DNA from: an uncultured Bacillota bacterium
Lineage (GTDB): Bacteria > Bacillota > Clostridia > Lachnospirales > CAG-274
Assembly: GCA_958426775.1 (NCBI GenBank)
Contig: CATZZP010000001.1
Location: 1 to 64,000 of the forward strand
Direction: 5' to 3'
Length of the DNA: 64,000 nucleotides
In this document: positions 27,001 to 35,315 of the stretch, in pieces
Layout: each line of letters starts with the position of its first letter
How positions within the stretch are numbered: position 1 is the first letter of the stretch
Position numbers and translations under genes: made by a program
Notes under the pieces: generated by a model
Databases searched by the model: none
What the model was told of the DNA's origin: nothing
What the model saw: only the letters and a program-made list of their open reading frames with translations

Positions 27001-27612
27001 TTCTTCATAAAGGTACTTGCTTGTAGCAAGATGTAAGGGCTGGGTTTCGGACAGGGGCTCCCATATAATCTGAGATACGGTGCCTAATGATTGTATTAAT
27101 CCTTGCGTTCTCTCAAAATCATAAGCACTTCCGAAGCCATCATTAAAATAAACATCTCCGAGCAGTACATCTATGGTTTGACCGAAGTCTGATGCCATTA
27201 AATATATGGTACGAAAACGTGCCTCGGCTTCCTCGGATATATTCTCAGGTCTGTCAGCGTCAAAATCGGGCCAGTTTTCCTCTAAATACTTTTCAGCTGC
27301 CTTTTTGTAGAATATGCCGTATTCTGCTTTATTTGAGTTTATTGCCTCGGGACTTAAACCGGAGTTTTGCGATGTAGGATGACTCTGCAAAAATTGAACT
27401 GCAGCATCGCCCAGCTGAAGCTTTTCTTCGGCTGTCATAGCCTTTATATCGTCAAGGGAATAGCCTCTTGATAAGCCGTATAAAAGTGCAAAGCTTGTTC
27501 TTGAGAAGGGTCTGTTTAAAGTTTTGATACCGCTTGAGTTGCTCAGGTCGCTATAGAATGAGTTATCGTTATTTCGGAAAAATTGGTCTGAATTAAATTC
27601 ATGATTAGGTAT
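24017..27612 (-). CDS. Very large protein of unknown function, interrupted by a -1 frame change and lacking a normal start codon
   Basis: Read as one gene this encodes about 1198 residues, in two frames. Part one runs from 27612 to the frame change at 26968-26974 (about 215 residues). Part two continues for 983 residues to 24017. The frame of part one opens exactly at an ATA codon, 8 bases after a perfect AAGGAGG; the first normal start codon is the ATG at 27438, with only a weak ribosome site. Residues encoded before that ATG look like real protein (SRGYSLDDIKAM). The protein is hydrophilic, helical and Asn/Ser/Gln rich, with no signal peptide or membrane segment. It ends in nine 7-residue repeats of the type APQVGQA and a basic tail. 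I do not recognise the family. It may be a recently damaged gene, a sequencing artefact, or a gene using programmed frameshifting. Confidence 0.65.
24174..24370 (-). repeat. 21-bp tandem repeats encoding APQVxQx heptads
   Basis: About nine 21-base units run end to end inside the giant gene. They encode APQVEQT, APQVGQA and close variants, alternating Glu and Gly at position five. The array is in frame and forms a flexible Pro/Gln linker near the C-terminus. Copy number of such repeats is likely to vary between strains. Confidence 0.9.
26948..26974 (-). other. Candidate -1 ribosomal frameshift site (or indel)
   Basis: On the minus strand the zero-frame codons CAG GGA AAA contain the heptamer G GGA AAA (26974 to 26968), the X XXY YYZ pattern in the correct phase. 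Slipping back one base joins the two open frames exactly. Six bases later AGGAT and ATCCT can form a small hairpin (26961 to 26948). The same sequence could equally be a one-base length change in the A run. Confidence 0.5.
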
Positions 27613-27685
27613 TTAAATTTCCTCCTTAGGTTTGATTTTTTTACAGCGAAAAAATGCGAGTGATTTTAATGGATATTAATGGATA

Positions 27686-27928
27686 TTAATGTTTGTTTTG
27701 TATGGAAAGGTGATGATAGTCTTTCATCTCCTCCTGATAATCAAGACCTATTTTATGATATTTTTCATAATCCTTATCATTTATCATATTATCAGCCTTT
27801 AATTTTTCTAAGGTCAGCATATATTCCCTCAGGGCATCGTGAGCTAAGTCCCTGTAATTATTTTGCAGGTTTAGCTTTAGCTCCGTAAGCTTGGCATTTA
27901 TAATAAGTCTTGTTTTTCTCTTGAGCAT
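27686..27928 (-). CDS. Small charged protein of unknown function
   Basis: This 80-residue protein begins MLKRKTRLIINAKLTELKLN after a GGGGGAATT ribosome site. It is charged and predicted to be largely helical, with no membrane segment or cysteine motif. It lies 12 bases after the small membrane protein gene and 73 bases before the giant gene, all on the minus strand. The gap to the giant gene holds a direct repeat of ATGGATATTA. I do not recognise the family. Confidence 0.6.
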   Translation of the reverse strand: MLKRKTRLIINAKLTELKLNLQNNYRDLAHDALREYMLTLEKLKADNMINDKDYEKYHKIGLDYQEEMKDYHHLSIQNKH

Positions 27929-27940
27929 ATAATTCCCCCT

Positions 27941-28447
27941 TTAACAGCCTGTTACAACAAGTATAAAGTCAATTGTCATGGCTGATAATTCAATAATTGC
28001 CGTAACGGTAATCCATCTTTTGCCCGTACAATATTTTTCCATAACAGGGTGCAGCTTATATGCCCCTACACAGCCTAAACCGAATATAAGGCTGCTTATA
28101 AGTGATACCCTGCCCTGAAAATTAAGTATCCACAGGCTGTAATCCCATAAGGATTTATGTAAAACTGCCTCTAAAATAAGGGCAGCAATATACTCAACAA
28201 CGGTTGTTATCAAAGCTCCGCTTATAAATACCTTTAAGTTTGATAGTTTTTTAAAGGGCTTAAGCATTAAAAGTACAATAAAAGCACCTACACCGTAAAT
28301 AGGACAGACAGGCAGATGTAAAAAGCCTCGGTTAAGTATCAGCTCCCCTGCAAATATGGACTCACACACTGTTTCATATAGCCAGCCTGCAAGGGCATAA
28401 ATGGTAAATTCGTTTATATAGGCAGGAATTTTTTTAATTACTGTCAC
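27941..28447 (-). CDS. Small integral membrane protein, CmpB-like (putative ABC transporter type IV) family
   Basis: This 168-residue protein has four or five membrane segments and begins near MTVIKKIPAYINEFTIYALA. The start is the GTG at 28447, 9 bases after GGGAGG, giving a 14-base overlap with the recombinase gene. Motifs such as GWLYETVCESI, NRGFLHLPVCPIYGVGA and VEYIAALILE match a widespread clostridial family annotated as putative ABC-transporter type IV or CmpB. Its function is not established, and no ATPase gene is nearby. Confidence 0.75.
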   Translation of the reverse strand: MTVIKKIPAYINEFTIYALAGWLYETVCESIFAGELILNRGFLHLPVCPIYGVGAFIVLLMLKPFKKLSNLKVFISGALITTVVEYIAALILEAVLHKSLWDYSLWILNFQGRVSLISSLIFGLGCVGAYKLHPVMEKYCTGKRWITVTAIIELSAMTIDFILVVTGC

Positions 28448-29498
28448 GCAGCTTAACCTCCCTTGCTCTTCGTCTGTTTGCATCGGCCTGGTTTGCATAG
28501 TGTCGCCTTGTAGTGTTTACGTCCTTGTGACCCAGTACATCAGCTACAAGGTAAATATCCTCTGTCTGTGCATAAAAGTTTGTGCCGAAGGTACTTCTCA
28601 GCTTGTGAGGTGAAATGTTTTTTACATTGGTTACAAGCTTAGAGTATTTTTTAACTAAATTTTCAACACTGCGTACGGAAATTCGTTTATTCTGCATAGA
28701 CAGGAAAAGTGCGTTTTCATGACCGGATAAAGGGTTCATACTCTCTCTTGCTATAAGATAATCCTGAAGTGCTTTTTCTACCTCGTCGCCAAAGTAGATT
28801 ACAACCTCAGCTCCGCCCTTTCGCTTGATTTTAATGCCCCCAAGGTTAAAATCAATATGGTTAAGGTCAATGCCTACACATTCGGAAACACGCATACCTG
28901 TACCTAAAAGCAGAGTTATTAAGGCTAAATCCCTTGCTTTTGTAAAGCTGTGGTACTTCTGCTGGCGGGGTGTAAGTTTATCTCCCCTTTCAACCTCGTC
29001 AAGAAGTTTTACAACCTCGTCAGGCTCTAAGTAGATTATAGGCTTCTCGTGCTGTTTAGGTGTTTTTACCAGCTGAGCGGGGTTAGCCTTTATAAGCTCC
29101 TCTGTATAAAAATATTCAAAGAGTTTGCGTACTGCCGCAAGCTTGCGTGACTTGCCTCTTTCTCCGTTAGTAACAGCCTCTTCGCCGCCGTTTTTATCCT
29201 CCTTAACATAATATGTTAAAAAGTCCATAAACATTTTAATATCAGTTGTGGTTATTTTTTCAAGGTCGGAAACTAAAAGCTGAGTTGCTTTTTTACCGTT
29301 AAAAAGGTCAAGCTCCTCTGTTATATATTTAAAAAACAGTCGCAAATCATAGGCATAGTTAAGCCTTGTTTTGCTTGTGGTAAGGTCATTAAGACTCATA
29401 AAATACTCACGACAAAATCCGGGAAGCTCTGCAAGGAGCTTTCTTGTAGCAATAATATCCTTTGCCTGCTCCTGCTTGCTGTATTCAAAGCTATCCAT
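28434..29498 (-). CDS. Tyrosine recombinase, XerC/XerD-like
   Basis: This 354-residue protein has an N-terminal SAM-like core-binding domain (about residues 25-135) and a C-terminal catalytic domain. The full active-site set is visible: Arg203 (GTGMRVSE), Lys227, His298 and Arg301 (HKLRSTF), His324 (LGHKDVNTT) and nucleophile Tyr334 (RRHY). It could be the chromosomal dimer-resolution enzyme or a related integrase. No attachment site, excisionase or phage gene is near, and it is sandwiched in an operon behind ttcA, which favours a housekeeping or accessory chromosomal role. The start follows GGGAGGAATAAT. Confidence 0.9.
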   Translation of the reverse strand: MDSFEYSKQEQAKDIIATRKLLAELPGFCREYFMSLNDLTTSKTRLNYAYDLRLFFKYITEELDLFNGKKATQLLVSDLEKITTTDIKMFMDFLTYYVKEDKNGGEEAVTNGERGKSRKLAAVRKLFEYFYTEELIKANPAQLVKTPKQHEKPIIYLEPDEVVKLLDEVERGDKLTPRQQKYHSFTKARDLALITLLLGTGMRVSECVGIDLNHIDFNLGGIKIKRKGGAEVVIYFGDEVEKALQDYLIARESMNPLSGHENALFLSMQNKRISVRSVENLVKKYSKLVTNVKNISPHKLRSTFGTNFYAQTEDIYLVADVLGHKDVNTTRRHYANQADANRRRAREVKLRDSN

Positions 29499-29499
29499 A

Positions 29500-30222
29500 T
29501 TATTCCTCCCTTTGCCAGCCCTGTATATATGAACGCTGTACTGCCCCCATAAGCTTTTCGTCTAAATGGTCAAAGTCCTTTTTAAGCTGAGCAATACGGT
29601 TTTTCATATCCTCACGCTTTGTATTGCCGTCAGCAGTGCAGGTGTTTTTAACAACAGGTAAATTTTCAGCCTTGACATAGCCCCTTATTTCCTTTTCAGG
29701 CACATAAATAAGGGGACGTATTGAGGTTATTTTTTTTCGGTCAAGATAGGTTACGGGGCTGAAGGTGTAAATTCTGCCCTCGTACAAAAGGGACATAAGG
29801 AGAGTTTCAATAACGTCATCTCTGTTATGACCTAAGGCAACCTTGTTGCAATTAAGCTTTTCTACCATATCATTTAAGGCACCCTTACGCATTTTTGCAC
29901 AAAGTGAGCAGGGGTTCTTTTCCTTGCGTTCATTAAATATAATTTCCCCTATATCGGTTTCGACTATGTGATATTCTACGCCCAAGCTGTCACAAAGCTC
30001 TCTGACGGGAGAAAAGTCCATTCCCTCAAAGCCTAAGGCAACACTTATTGCTACAATGTCAAAGTGCTTGGGGTAAAACCTCTGCAATGCCTTAAGTGCG
30101 GTTATAAGGGCGAGAGAGTCCTTGCCACCTGATACACCTATTGCAATTTTATCCCCTTCTTCAATCATATTGTAGTCGTCAACAGCACGTCTGACATAGC
30201 TTAAGAGCTTTTGAAGCTTCAT
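29500..30222 (-). CDS. TtcA-family tRNA 2-thiolation protein
   Basis: This 240-residue protein is a PP-loop ATPase of the TtcA/TtuA type, which thiolates cytidine 32 or related tRNA positions using a Fe-S cluster. The PP-loop SGGKDS is at residues 30-35. The cluster cysteines are in NPCSLCAKMRKG, with a third in KNTCTADGNTKRED. GHNRDDVIETLLMSLLYEGR is a family signature. It has its own promoter and is the first gene of the minus-strand run down to the giant gene. Confidence 0.9.
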   Translation of the reverse strand: MKLQKLLSYVRRAVDDYNMIEEGDKIAIGVSGGKDSLALITALKALQRFYPKHFDIVAISVALGFEGMDFSPVRELCDSLGVEYHIVETDIGEIIFNERKEKNPCSLCAKMRKGALNDMVEKLNCNKVALGHNRDDVIETLLMSLLYEGRIYTFSPVTYLDRKKITSIRPLIYVPEKEIRGYVKAENLPVVKNTCTADGNTKREDMKNRIAQLKKDFDHLDEKLMGAVQRSYIQGWQREE

Positions 30223-30253
30223 CTTAATTCCTCCGACCTATAACTTTATTTTA

Positions 30254-30282
30254 ATTATACATTATAAACCTATTTTTTTCAA
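30254..30282 (-). promoter_or_regulatory. Promoter of the ttcA-recombinase operon
   Basis: On the minus strand, TTGAAA (30282 to 30277) and TATAAT (30259 to 30254) are spaced 17 bases, about 30 bases before the start codon. Confidence 0.75.
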
Positions 30283-30373
30283 CTTAATATTTTTATGCAA
30301 TGCACTTGATAAGGTACATACAGCGGTGCAATTATGCACGCAAGAGTGACAATAGACAGAATTATTGCAATTT

Positions 30374-30410
30374 AAAAAGGCTCATATCCCTTTGAAGTAT
30401 GAGCCTTTTT
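30374..30410 (-). terminator. Terminator after arsC
   Basis: A perfect 13-bp inverted repeat (AAAAAGGCTCATA with TATGAGCCTTTTT) starts 2 bases past the arsC stop. It reads as a terminator on either strand. Confidence 0.85.
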
Positions 30411-30411
30411 G

Positions 30412-30807
30412 TTATTGCAAGCTTTGCTTTAAAGCCAGTATTTTGTTTTCTATCTGTGAGATTATCTCCTTAAAAAATTCATCATTATGACCTGTAGGGT
30501 CGGTTAAACCCCAGTTATCGTCAAACTCTCTGCCTATATAAGGACAGCCAACCTCACAGCCCATTGAAATTGCAATATCAGGTACGGGTATTTCATCAAT
30601 AAGCTTTGAGTATTGGTCCTTTTCCATATCAATATTATAAAGCTCTTTCATAATACGTACGGCGTCCTGATTGATTTGGGGCTTGGTTTGTGTACCTGCC
30701 GAATAGCTTTCAAATACATGGGAGGCAAGGTGCTTGCCTAAAGCCTCCGCAATCTGACTTCTGCAGGAGTTGTGTACACAGATAAAAGCAACCTTCTTTT
30801 TCTCCAT
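30412..30807 (-). CDS. arsC: Arsenate reductase-like low-molecular-weight phosphatase
   Basis: This 131-residue protein has the thioredoxin-coupled ArsC fold. The P-loop CVHNSCRS has the nucleophile Cys10, and redox cysteines Cys84 and Cys88 lie in SMGCEVGC. The catalytic aspartate is in WGLTDPTG. It reduces arsenate to arsenite in known relatives. No arsenite pump or ArsR regulator is nearby, and it sits behind mrp in a metabolic operon, so another phosphatase role is possible. Confidence 0.85.
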   Translation of the reverse strand: MEKKKVAFICVHNSCRSQIAEALGKHLASHVFESYSAGTQTKPQINQDAVRIMKELYNIDMEKDQYSKLIDEIPVPDIAISMGCEVGCPYIGREFDDNWGLTDPTGHNDEFFKEIISQIENKILALKQSLQ

Positions 30808-30816
30808 AAAAACTCC

Positions 30817-31638
30817 TTATTGTAATTTATCGGCTATTCTTTGAGCGAGATAATCAAACTGCTCTGTAATTTCGGCTTTGATATTGCCATTGTTATCAGC
30901 GGCGGCTGATACGGTAGGGTCTGTAGGAAGCTGACATAAAAGCTCCACACCCGACTCAACCGAAAGCTTAACGCTGTCGCCGTTATATAAGGTTATTTTT
31001 TCACCGCAGTGAGGACAAAGCATATAGCTCATATTTTCCACAAGACCTAAGATATTTATATTCATCATCTTAGCCATATTAATGGATTTATTTACTATCA
31101 TGCTTACCATATCCTGCGGCAGACTTACCATAATTACACCGCTGAGAGGGATTGACTGCATAACGGTAAGGGTAACGTCACCTGTACCGGGAGGCATATC
31201 AATTACAAGGTAATCAAGCTCACCCCAGTTGGTTTCACTCCAAAATTGTTTAATACAGTTTGAAAGAAGTGTACCTCTCCAGATAACAGGCTGATTTTCG
31301 TCCTCAAGCATCATATTAAGGCTTAAAACCTTGATACCCTCCTGACTTTCTATGGGCATTATAAGCTTATTTTCGGCATAGGCACGCTTACCTGTAAGCC
31401 CCATAAGCCTTGCCGCCGAGGGACCTGTAATATCTGCGTCCATAAGACCTACCTTGTAGCCCTTTTTGTTAAGTGCTTTTGCAAGAAGTGCAGAAACAGT
31501 GGACTTGCCTACGCCGCCCTTACCGCTCATAACACCTATTACATACTTGATTTTGTTTGCGGGATTGTTTACAATGCCGCAGCTGCCGCTGTCATTACCG
31601 CACTTGCCGTGGGATGGACAGCTTGAACAATCTGACAT
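30817..31638 (-). CDS. mrp: Mrp/NBP35-type Fe-S cluster carrier ATPase
   Basis: This 273-residue P-loop protein carries or inserts iron-sulfur clusters. The Walker A variant GKGGVGKST lies near residue 40, and the cluster-binding CPHC is in MLCPHCGEK. An N-terminal cysteine-rich stretch (CSSCPSHGKCG) resembles eukaryotic NBP35 and clostridial relatives. The ATG at 31638 is chosen because AGAGGTG lies just before it; a GTG nine bases upstream overlaps that ribosome site. It precedes arsC by 9 bases. Confidence 0.9.
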   Translation of the reverse strand: MSDCSSCPSHGKCGNDSGSCGIVNNPANKIKYVIGVMSGKGGVGKSTVSALLAKALNKKGYKVGLMDADITGPSAARLMGLTGKRAYAENKLIMPIESQEGIKVLSLNMMLEDENQPVIWRGTLLSNCIKQFWSETNWGELDYLVIDMPPGTGDVTLTVMQSIPLSGVIMVSLPQDMVSMIVNKSINMAKMMNINILGLVENMSYMLCPHCGEKITLYNGDSVKLSVESGVELLCQLPTDPTVSAAADNNGNIKAEITEQFDYLAQRIADKLQ

Positions 31639-31678
31639 TTTATTCACCTCTGAAAAATTTATATTAAGGATAATATCC

Positions 31679-33433
31679 TTATAAGCTTTTATCTAATATA
31701 TTTTTAATCATTTCACAGCGATTGAAGGGAGCAATCAGGTATAAGCCGTCAACATAATCCTTAAGCTGTGAAATAAGGTTTATTGCAAATTCCTCGCCTA
31801 CAGCCTGAGCCTCTTCCCTTGTCATATCAGGGCTAAACCTTGCTACAAGCTCATCGGGGACAGTTACTCCTGCTAGCTCATTGTTTAAAAATTGTACGTT
31901 TTTATAGCTGACGGGAGGCATAATGCCTGCTAATATTTTATAGTCCCTGTCCTTGGGCAGAGCCTTAACATAGTTTATGGTTTCAAGGTCATATATAGGC
32001 TGGGTTAAGAAAAACTCCGCACCGTTAGCCCTTTTCTTTAAAAGCCTTTTAAGCTCCGCATCTTTGTTTTTTACATTAAAGTTTACGGCACCGCCTATAT
32101 GGAGCTTACCCATATCAAAAAGGCTTTCGTTCATTTGATTAATCATATCTATAAGGGAGTAGGAGTTCATATTAAATACGCTTTTAATATCTGCCTTGTA
32201 TTCACCCGGGACAGGGTCGCCTGTTACAACAAGGGTGTTTCTTATGCCCTCCATATATGCACCTAATAAAACAGACCTTAGGGAAACCGCATTTTTATCA
32301 CGACAGCAGATATGAGGCAGCACCTCAACGCCTACCTCTCTTTTAAGCTTTAGGGAGGTAATAATTGAGTCTACTCTTGATTTACCCATAGGTGAGTCTG
32401 CAATAGTTACAATATCCGCATAGTCCTTAATAAGCTCTGCTCCTCTTAAAAGTTTTTCGCAGTCAGGATTAAAAGGCGGGTCAAGCTCTACTGCAATTAC
32501 AAACTCGCCCTTACTGAGCTTTGAAAAAAAGGCACTTTTCTTTAGGGGCTTTTCTTCTGCTGCGGTTTTAACCTCTGTCTTATTATCAGCTCTTGGGTTA
32601 AGGGCGTCAAGCCTTGCTTTTAAAAGAGAAATATGCTTTGGTGTAGTACCGCAGCAACCTCCTACTGCCTTTATGCCTATGTGGGTACACTCTGCTAAGG
32701 TTTCGGCAAAGTATTCAGGGTTAAGCACATAGCATACCCTGCCGTTTATCATTTCGGGATAGCCTGCGTTTGGCATGGCAAAAACAGGCTTCTTACAGCT
32801 GCCCAGTTTTTTTAATATGCTTTGCATATGCATAGGCCCTACACCGCAGTTAAAGCCTGCACTGTCAATATGAGGGTTGCTTTCTGCAAGCTTTAAAAGA
32901 TAATCACAGTAATAGGAGTTTTTGGTGTAGCCTGTATCTGTAAGGGCATAGGATATATGAACATAGCTGTCCTTATCCATTTCCTTAATGTATTTTGCCA
33001 GCTTTGACGGAGCCTCAGGCTCTGTAAAGGTTTCAAGCACAAAGGTCTTAATACCTAAGCTAAGCCATATATCGGCAATTGCATAGTATTCCCACATATC
33101 AACTGCCCCTGCTATGGGACCTATGTCAGCACCTATTACAGCTTCCTTACTGCCGACTGCATCCTTAGCTATTTCATAACCTGCTTCTATAATTTCCTTT
33201 ACATAGGACAGGCTGCAGCTTAAGGCTACAGTATTTGCACCAAAGGTATTTGTTCTTATCAGCCTTGCCCCTGCATCAAGGTATTGCCTGTGTATATCCT
33301 CTACTAAGGCAGGCTGTTGTAAATTGGCAAGCTCTGCTCTTTCACAATAGCCGCCTTGCTCGTGATAGTAGGTACCCATAGCACCGTCCGTCAAAAGAAT
33401 ACCGCTGTTTAAAATTTGTCTTAAATCTGTCAT
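31679..33433 (-). CDS. yitJ: Bifunctional homocysteine S-methyltransferase / methylenetetrahydrofolate reductase
   Basis: This 584-residue fusion makes methyl-THF and supports methionine synthesis. The N-terminal half (about residues 1-290) is a homocysteine-binding barrel, with LLTDGAMGTYYHEQG and zinc cysteines in GFNCGVG and in GGCCGTT (Cys260, Cys261). The C-terminal half (about 300-584) is a flavin MTHFR with VAVELDPPF-type start, LPHICCRDKN and LAGIMPPVS. It matches the Bacillus YitJ architecture. No SAM riboswitch precedes it, because the upstream stalk-domain gene ends 7 bases before its start. Confidence 0.92.
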   Translation of the reverse strand: MTDLRQILNSGILLTDGAMGTYYHEQGGYCERAELANLQQPALVEDIHRQYLDAGARLIRTNTFGANTVALSCSLSYVKEIIEAGYEIAKDAVGSKEAVIGADIGPIAGAVDMWEYYAIADIWLSLGIKTFVLETFTEPEAPSKLAKYIKEMDKDSYVHISYALTDTGYTKNSYYCDYLLKLAESNPHIDSAGFNCGVGPMHMQSILKKLGSCKKPVFAMPNAGYPEMINGRVCYVLNPEYFAETLAECTHIGIKAVGGCCGTTPKHISLLKARLDALNPRADNKTEVKTAAEEKPLKKSAFFSKLSKGEFVIAVELDPPFNPDCEKLLRGAELIKDYADIVTIADSPMGKSRVDSIITSLKLKREVGVEVLPHICCRDKNAVSLRSVLLGAYMEGIRNTLVVTGDPVPGEYKADIKSVFNMNSYSLIDMINQMNESLFDMGKLHIGGAVNFNVKNKDAELKRLLKKRANGAEFFLTQPIYDLETINYVKALPKDRDYKILAGIMPPVSYKNVQFLNNELAGVTVPDELVARFSPDMTREEAQAVGEEFAINLISQLKDYVDGLYLIAPFNRCEMIKNILDKSL

Positions 33434-33440
33434 TTTATCC

Positions 33441-35168
33441 TCACTTTAAGGGTACAGTTACCTCAATAACACCCTTTGATACAGAGGCAAGCTCACCTGG
33501 GTCGAACATATAGGTAACTCCCTCTGCTGATATATATTTTTTTGCTTTTGTCAGGTCGAAGCGTTCATACACATCGGTGTAAAAATTCAGCCTGTCCTTT
33601 TGTATAAGTCCGTAAAAGGCTGCCCTTGCTTCGGAGTCAGTTGCTGCTACATCTGTAATAAGGTCGTCGGCACTGATTATTTTACCGCTCTTTAAATCGC
33701 AAACATAGGCGTCATAGGTGGTTGCCTCTGTTCCGGCACCCTTAAAGATATAGGTGCTTGTAACAACGCTTGCTATTTCATCGTTTGTGTATTTCAGCTC
33801 ATAGTCGCTTGTCCAAAGCCAAGACTCAAAACGGTCGTCCTCGTCGTCCTTGGTTTCGTTAAAAAGCTTGTAGGCAGAAAGAGCGTCAGCTTTTTCGCTT
33901 TCGGTAAACTCTGCCATAGCCCCCTGCTGTTTATTTGCAATTGTTGCATTTAAGGCTGTAAGGCTGTTGTCTACAGTAATAAACTCGGGATAAGAGGTCT
34001 TTAGCTCCATAACAATGCCGTTATCCTGTGAAAATACCTGATTGCTTTCCGTAACGGTTTCCGTGGTTATGCTTGTAGTAGAGGGAAGCACCTCCCCTAC
34101 CGTAAGCTCAGGCAGGTCTACGGCAAACTTCTCTGTTTTATTTGAAAGAGAACCTACATTTGCAATAAAAATAATTTTGTCATCTTCAATATAAAAGCTG
34201 TTTTCATCAAGGTTAAGCTTGTTTACCGTAATTTCGCTGTAGCCCATATCAACAAAGCCCTTTCTTGCTGCTTCTACAGCAGTGTCTGAAATATCCTCAG
34301 CCGATACGGTCTTGCCTGTAGAGGCACGCAAGGTAATACCGTAATAGTTGGTTTTATTTTCGGTATCTGAGGAAATACTTTCGGTTACCGAAAGGGATAT
34401 TATATCATTAGCGTTATAGGTTACCTCGTAATTTACAGTGTAGTAGTAGTCTTCAAAGATACTCCGTGTACCCTCTCTTATGCTTTGCTGATAAAGAGAG
34501 TAAAGCCTTTTTGAGTTGGCTGTCTTATAGCTGTTTATCCTGCTTTTTGCATCGTTCTCTATGTATTCGTTAATAGCGTTTGCCGCTCTGCCGTTACCCT
34601 CAAAGGCAGGATATTCCGCTTTAAGCGGCACAATTGTCTTACTGCCTGAATTAATAGAGCTTTCATGAGTTTTTACGGTATAGTCAAATACACCTGCTTT
34701 ATCGGACTCACTTTCCTCTGCTTCATAAGCTGTATTACTTGTTGTAAGGCTTACGGTTCTTGTGGAAGCGTCCCAGCTAACGGCAGCACCTAAACCCTCG
34801 GAGATAGCTCTGAGAGGCACATAGGTTACGTTGTTTATAATTTGGGGAGATACGTCAAGTACAGTGTCGCCCTTTGTGCCTGACATAATATTATAGCCTA
34901 TAATAAGCTTTACGGTGTTGCCGTTTAAGGCACAGGTAACGGTTTTTGTGTTTGCATCCCAGTCAATTTCCGCACCTAAGCCTTCGGCAATTGTTCTGAA
35001 AGGCACAAGGGTGCGGTTATTTTCTGTCATAGCAGGTGCAGACATTTCAAGCTCGGCTCCGTTTAAAAGTATTTTGTAATCGGCTGTATCAGGCTCTGCA
35101 AATATAGCTGATGAAAAGGCGGAGGTGAGCATAAGTACACTTAAGGAAAGCATTAATTTTCTTTTCAT
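33441..35168 (-). CDS. Secreted protein with copper-amine-oxidase N-terminal (stalk) repeats and RsiV-like domains
   Basis: This 575-residue exported protein starts at the ATG at 35168 after AGAGG. A signal peptide (MKRKLMLSLSVLMLTS to IFAE) is followed by two stalk repeats (about residues 30-140), with NRTLVPFRTIAEGLGAEIDW and VTYVPLRAISEGLGAAVSW. The remaining region holds two similar DUF3298/RsiV-type modules, each with a ISADD or VSAEDI segment. The stalk domain is a common extracellular module in Clostridia and does not imply amine oxidase activity. It heads the operon with yitJ, mrp and arsC, an odd mixture. Confidence 0.85.
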   Translation of the reverse strand: MKRKLMLSLSVLMLTSAFSSAIFAEPDTADYKILLNGAELEMSAPAMTENNRTLVPFRTIAEGLGAEIDWDANTKTVTCALNGNTVKLIIGYNIMSGTKGDTVLDVSPQIINNVTYVPLRAISEGLGAAVSWDASTRTVSLTTSNTAYEAEESESDKAGVFDYTVKTHESSINSGSKTIVPLKAEYPAFEGNGRAANAINEYIENDAKSRINSYKTANSKRLYSLYQQSIREGTRSIFEDYYYTVNYEVTYNANDIISLSVTESISSDTENKTNYYGITLRASTGKTVSAEDISDTAVEAARKGFVDMGYSEITVNKLNLDENSFYIEDDKIIFIANVGSLSNKTEKFAVDLPELTVGEVLPSTTSITTETVTESNQVFSQDNGIVMELKTSYPEFITVDNSLTALNATIANKQQGAMAEFTESEKADALSAYKLFNETKDDEDDRFESWLWTSDYELKYTNDEIASVVTSTYIFKGAGTEATTYDAYVCDLKSGKIISADDLITDVAATDSEARAAFYGLIQKDRLNFYTDVYERFDLTKAKKYISAEGVTYMFDPGELASVSKGVIEVTVPLK

Positions 35169-35214
35169 ATTATAACCTCTTTTCCGTAAAATTTTCACAA
35201 TAATTTATAGTACA

Positions 35215-35243
35215 ATTATACATCAAAACAAGGTATATGTAAA
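35215..35243 (-). promoter_or_regulatory. Promoter of the stalk protein-yitJ-mrp-arsC operon
   Basis: On the minus strand, TTTACA (35243 to 35238) and TATAAT (35220 to 35215) are 17 bases apart, about 47 bases before the start codon. Confidence 0.7.
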
Positions 35244-35270
35244 TTAAATTTGTCTTAAGGTTAGTTCATT

Positions 35271-35306
35271 AAAAAAGACTTAAACCCTTAGGAATAAGTC
35301 TTTTTA
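35271..35306 (-). terminator. Terminator after proS
   Basis: AAAGACTTA at 35274-35282 pairs with TAAGTCTTT at 35295-35303, with T-rich flanks in either direction. It separates proS from the next operon. Confidence 0.8.
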
Positions 35307-35315
35307 TCTTTTAAA

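Noticed and set aside
27545..27602. ATG at 27602 as start of the giant gene
   Set aside because: It is in another frame, gives a 19-codon peptide only, and lies 18 bases from the ribosome site.
28434..29498. Prophage or integrative element marked by the tyrosine recombinase
   Set aside because: No phage, transfer or excision genes and no flanking direct repeats or tRNA target were seen; neighbours are chromosomal.
33434..33440. SAM or methionine riboswitch before the MTHFR fusion gene
   Set aside because: The upstream gene ends only 7 bases before the start, leaving no room.
33441..35168. Copper amine oxidase
   Set aside because: Only the N-terminal stalk-type repeats are present; the catalytic domain is absent. 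The same holds for the four tandem paralogues.
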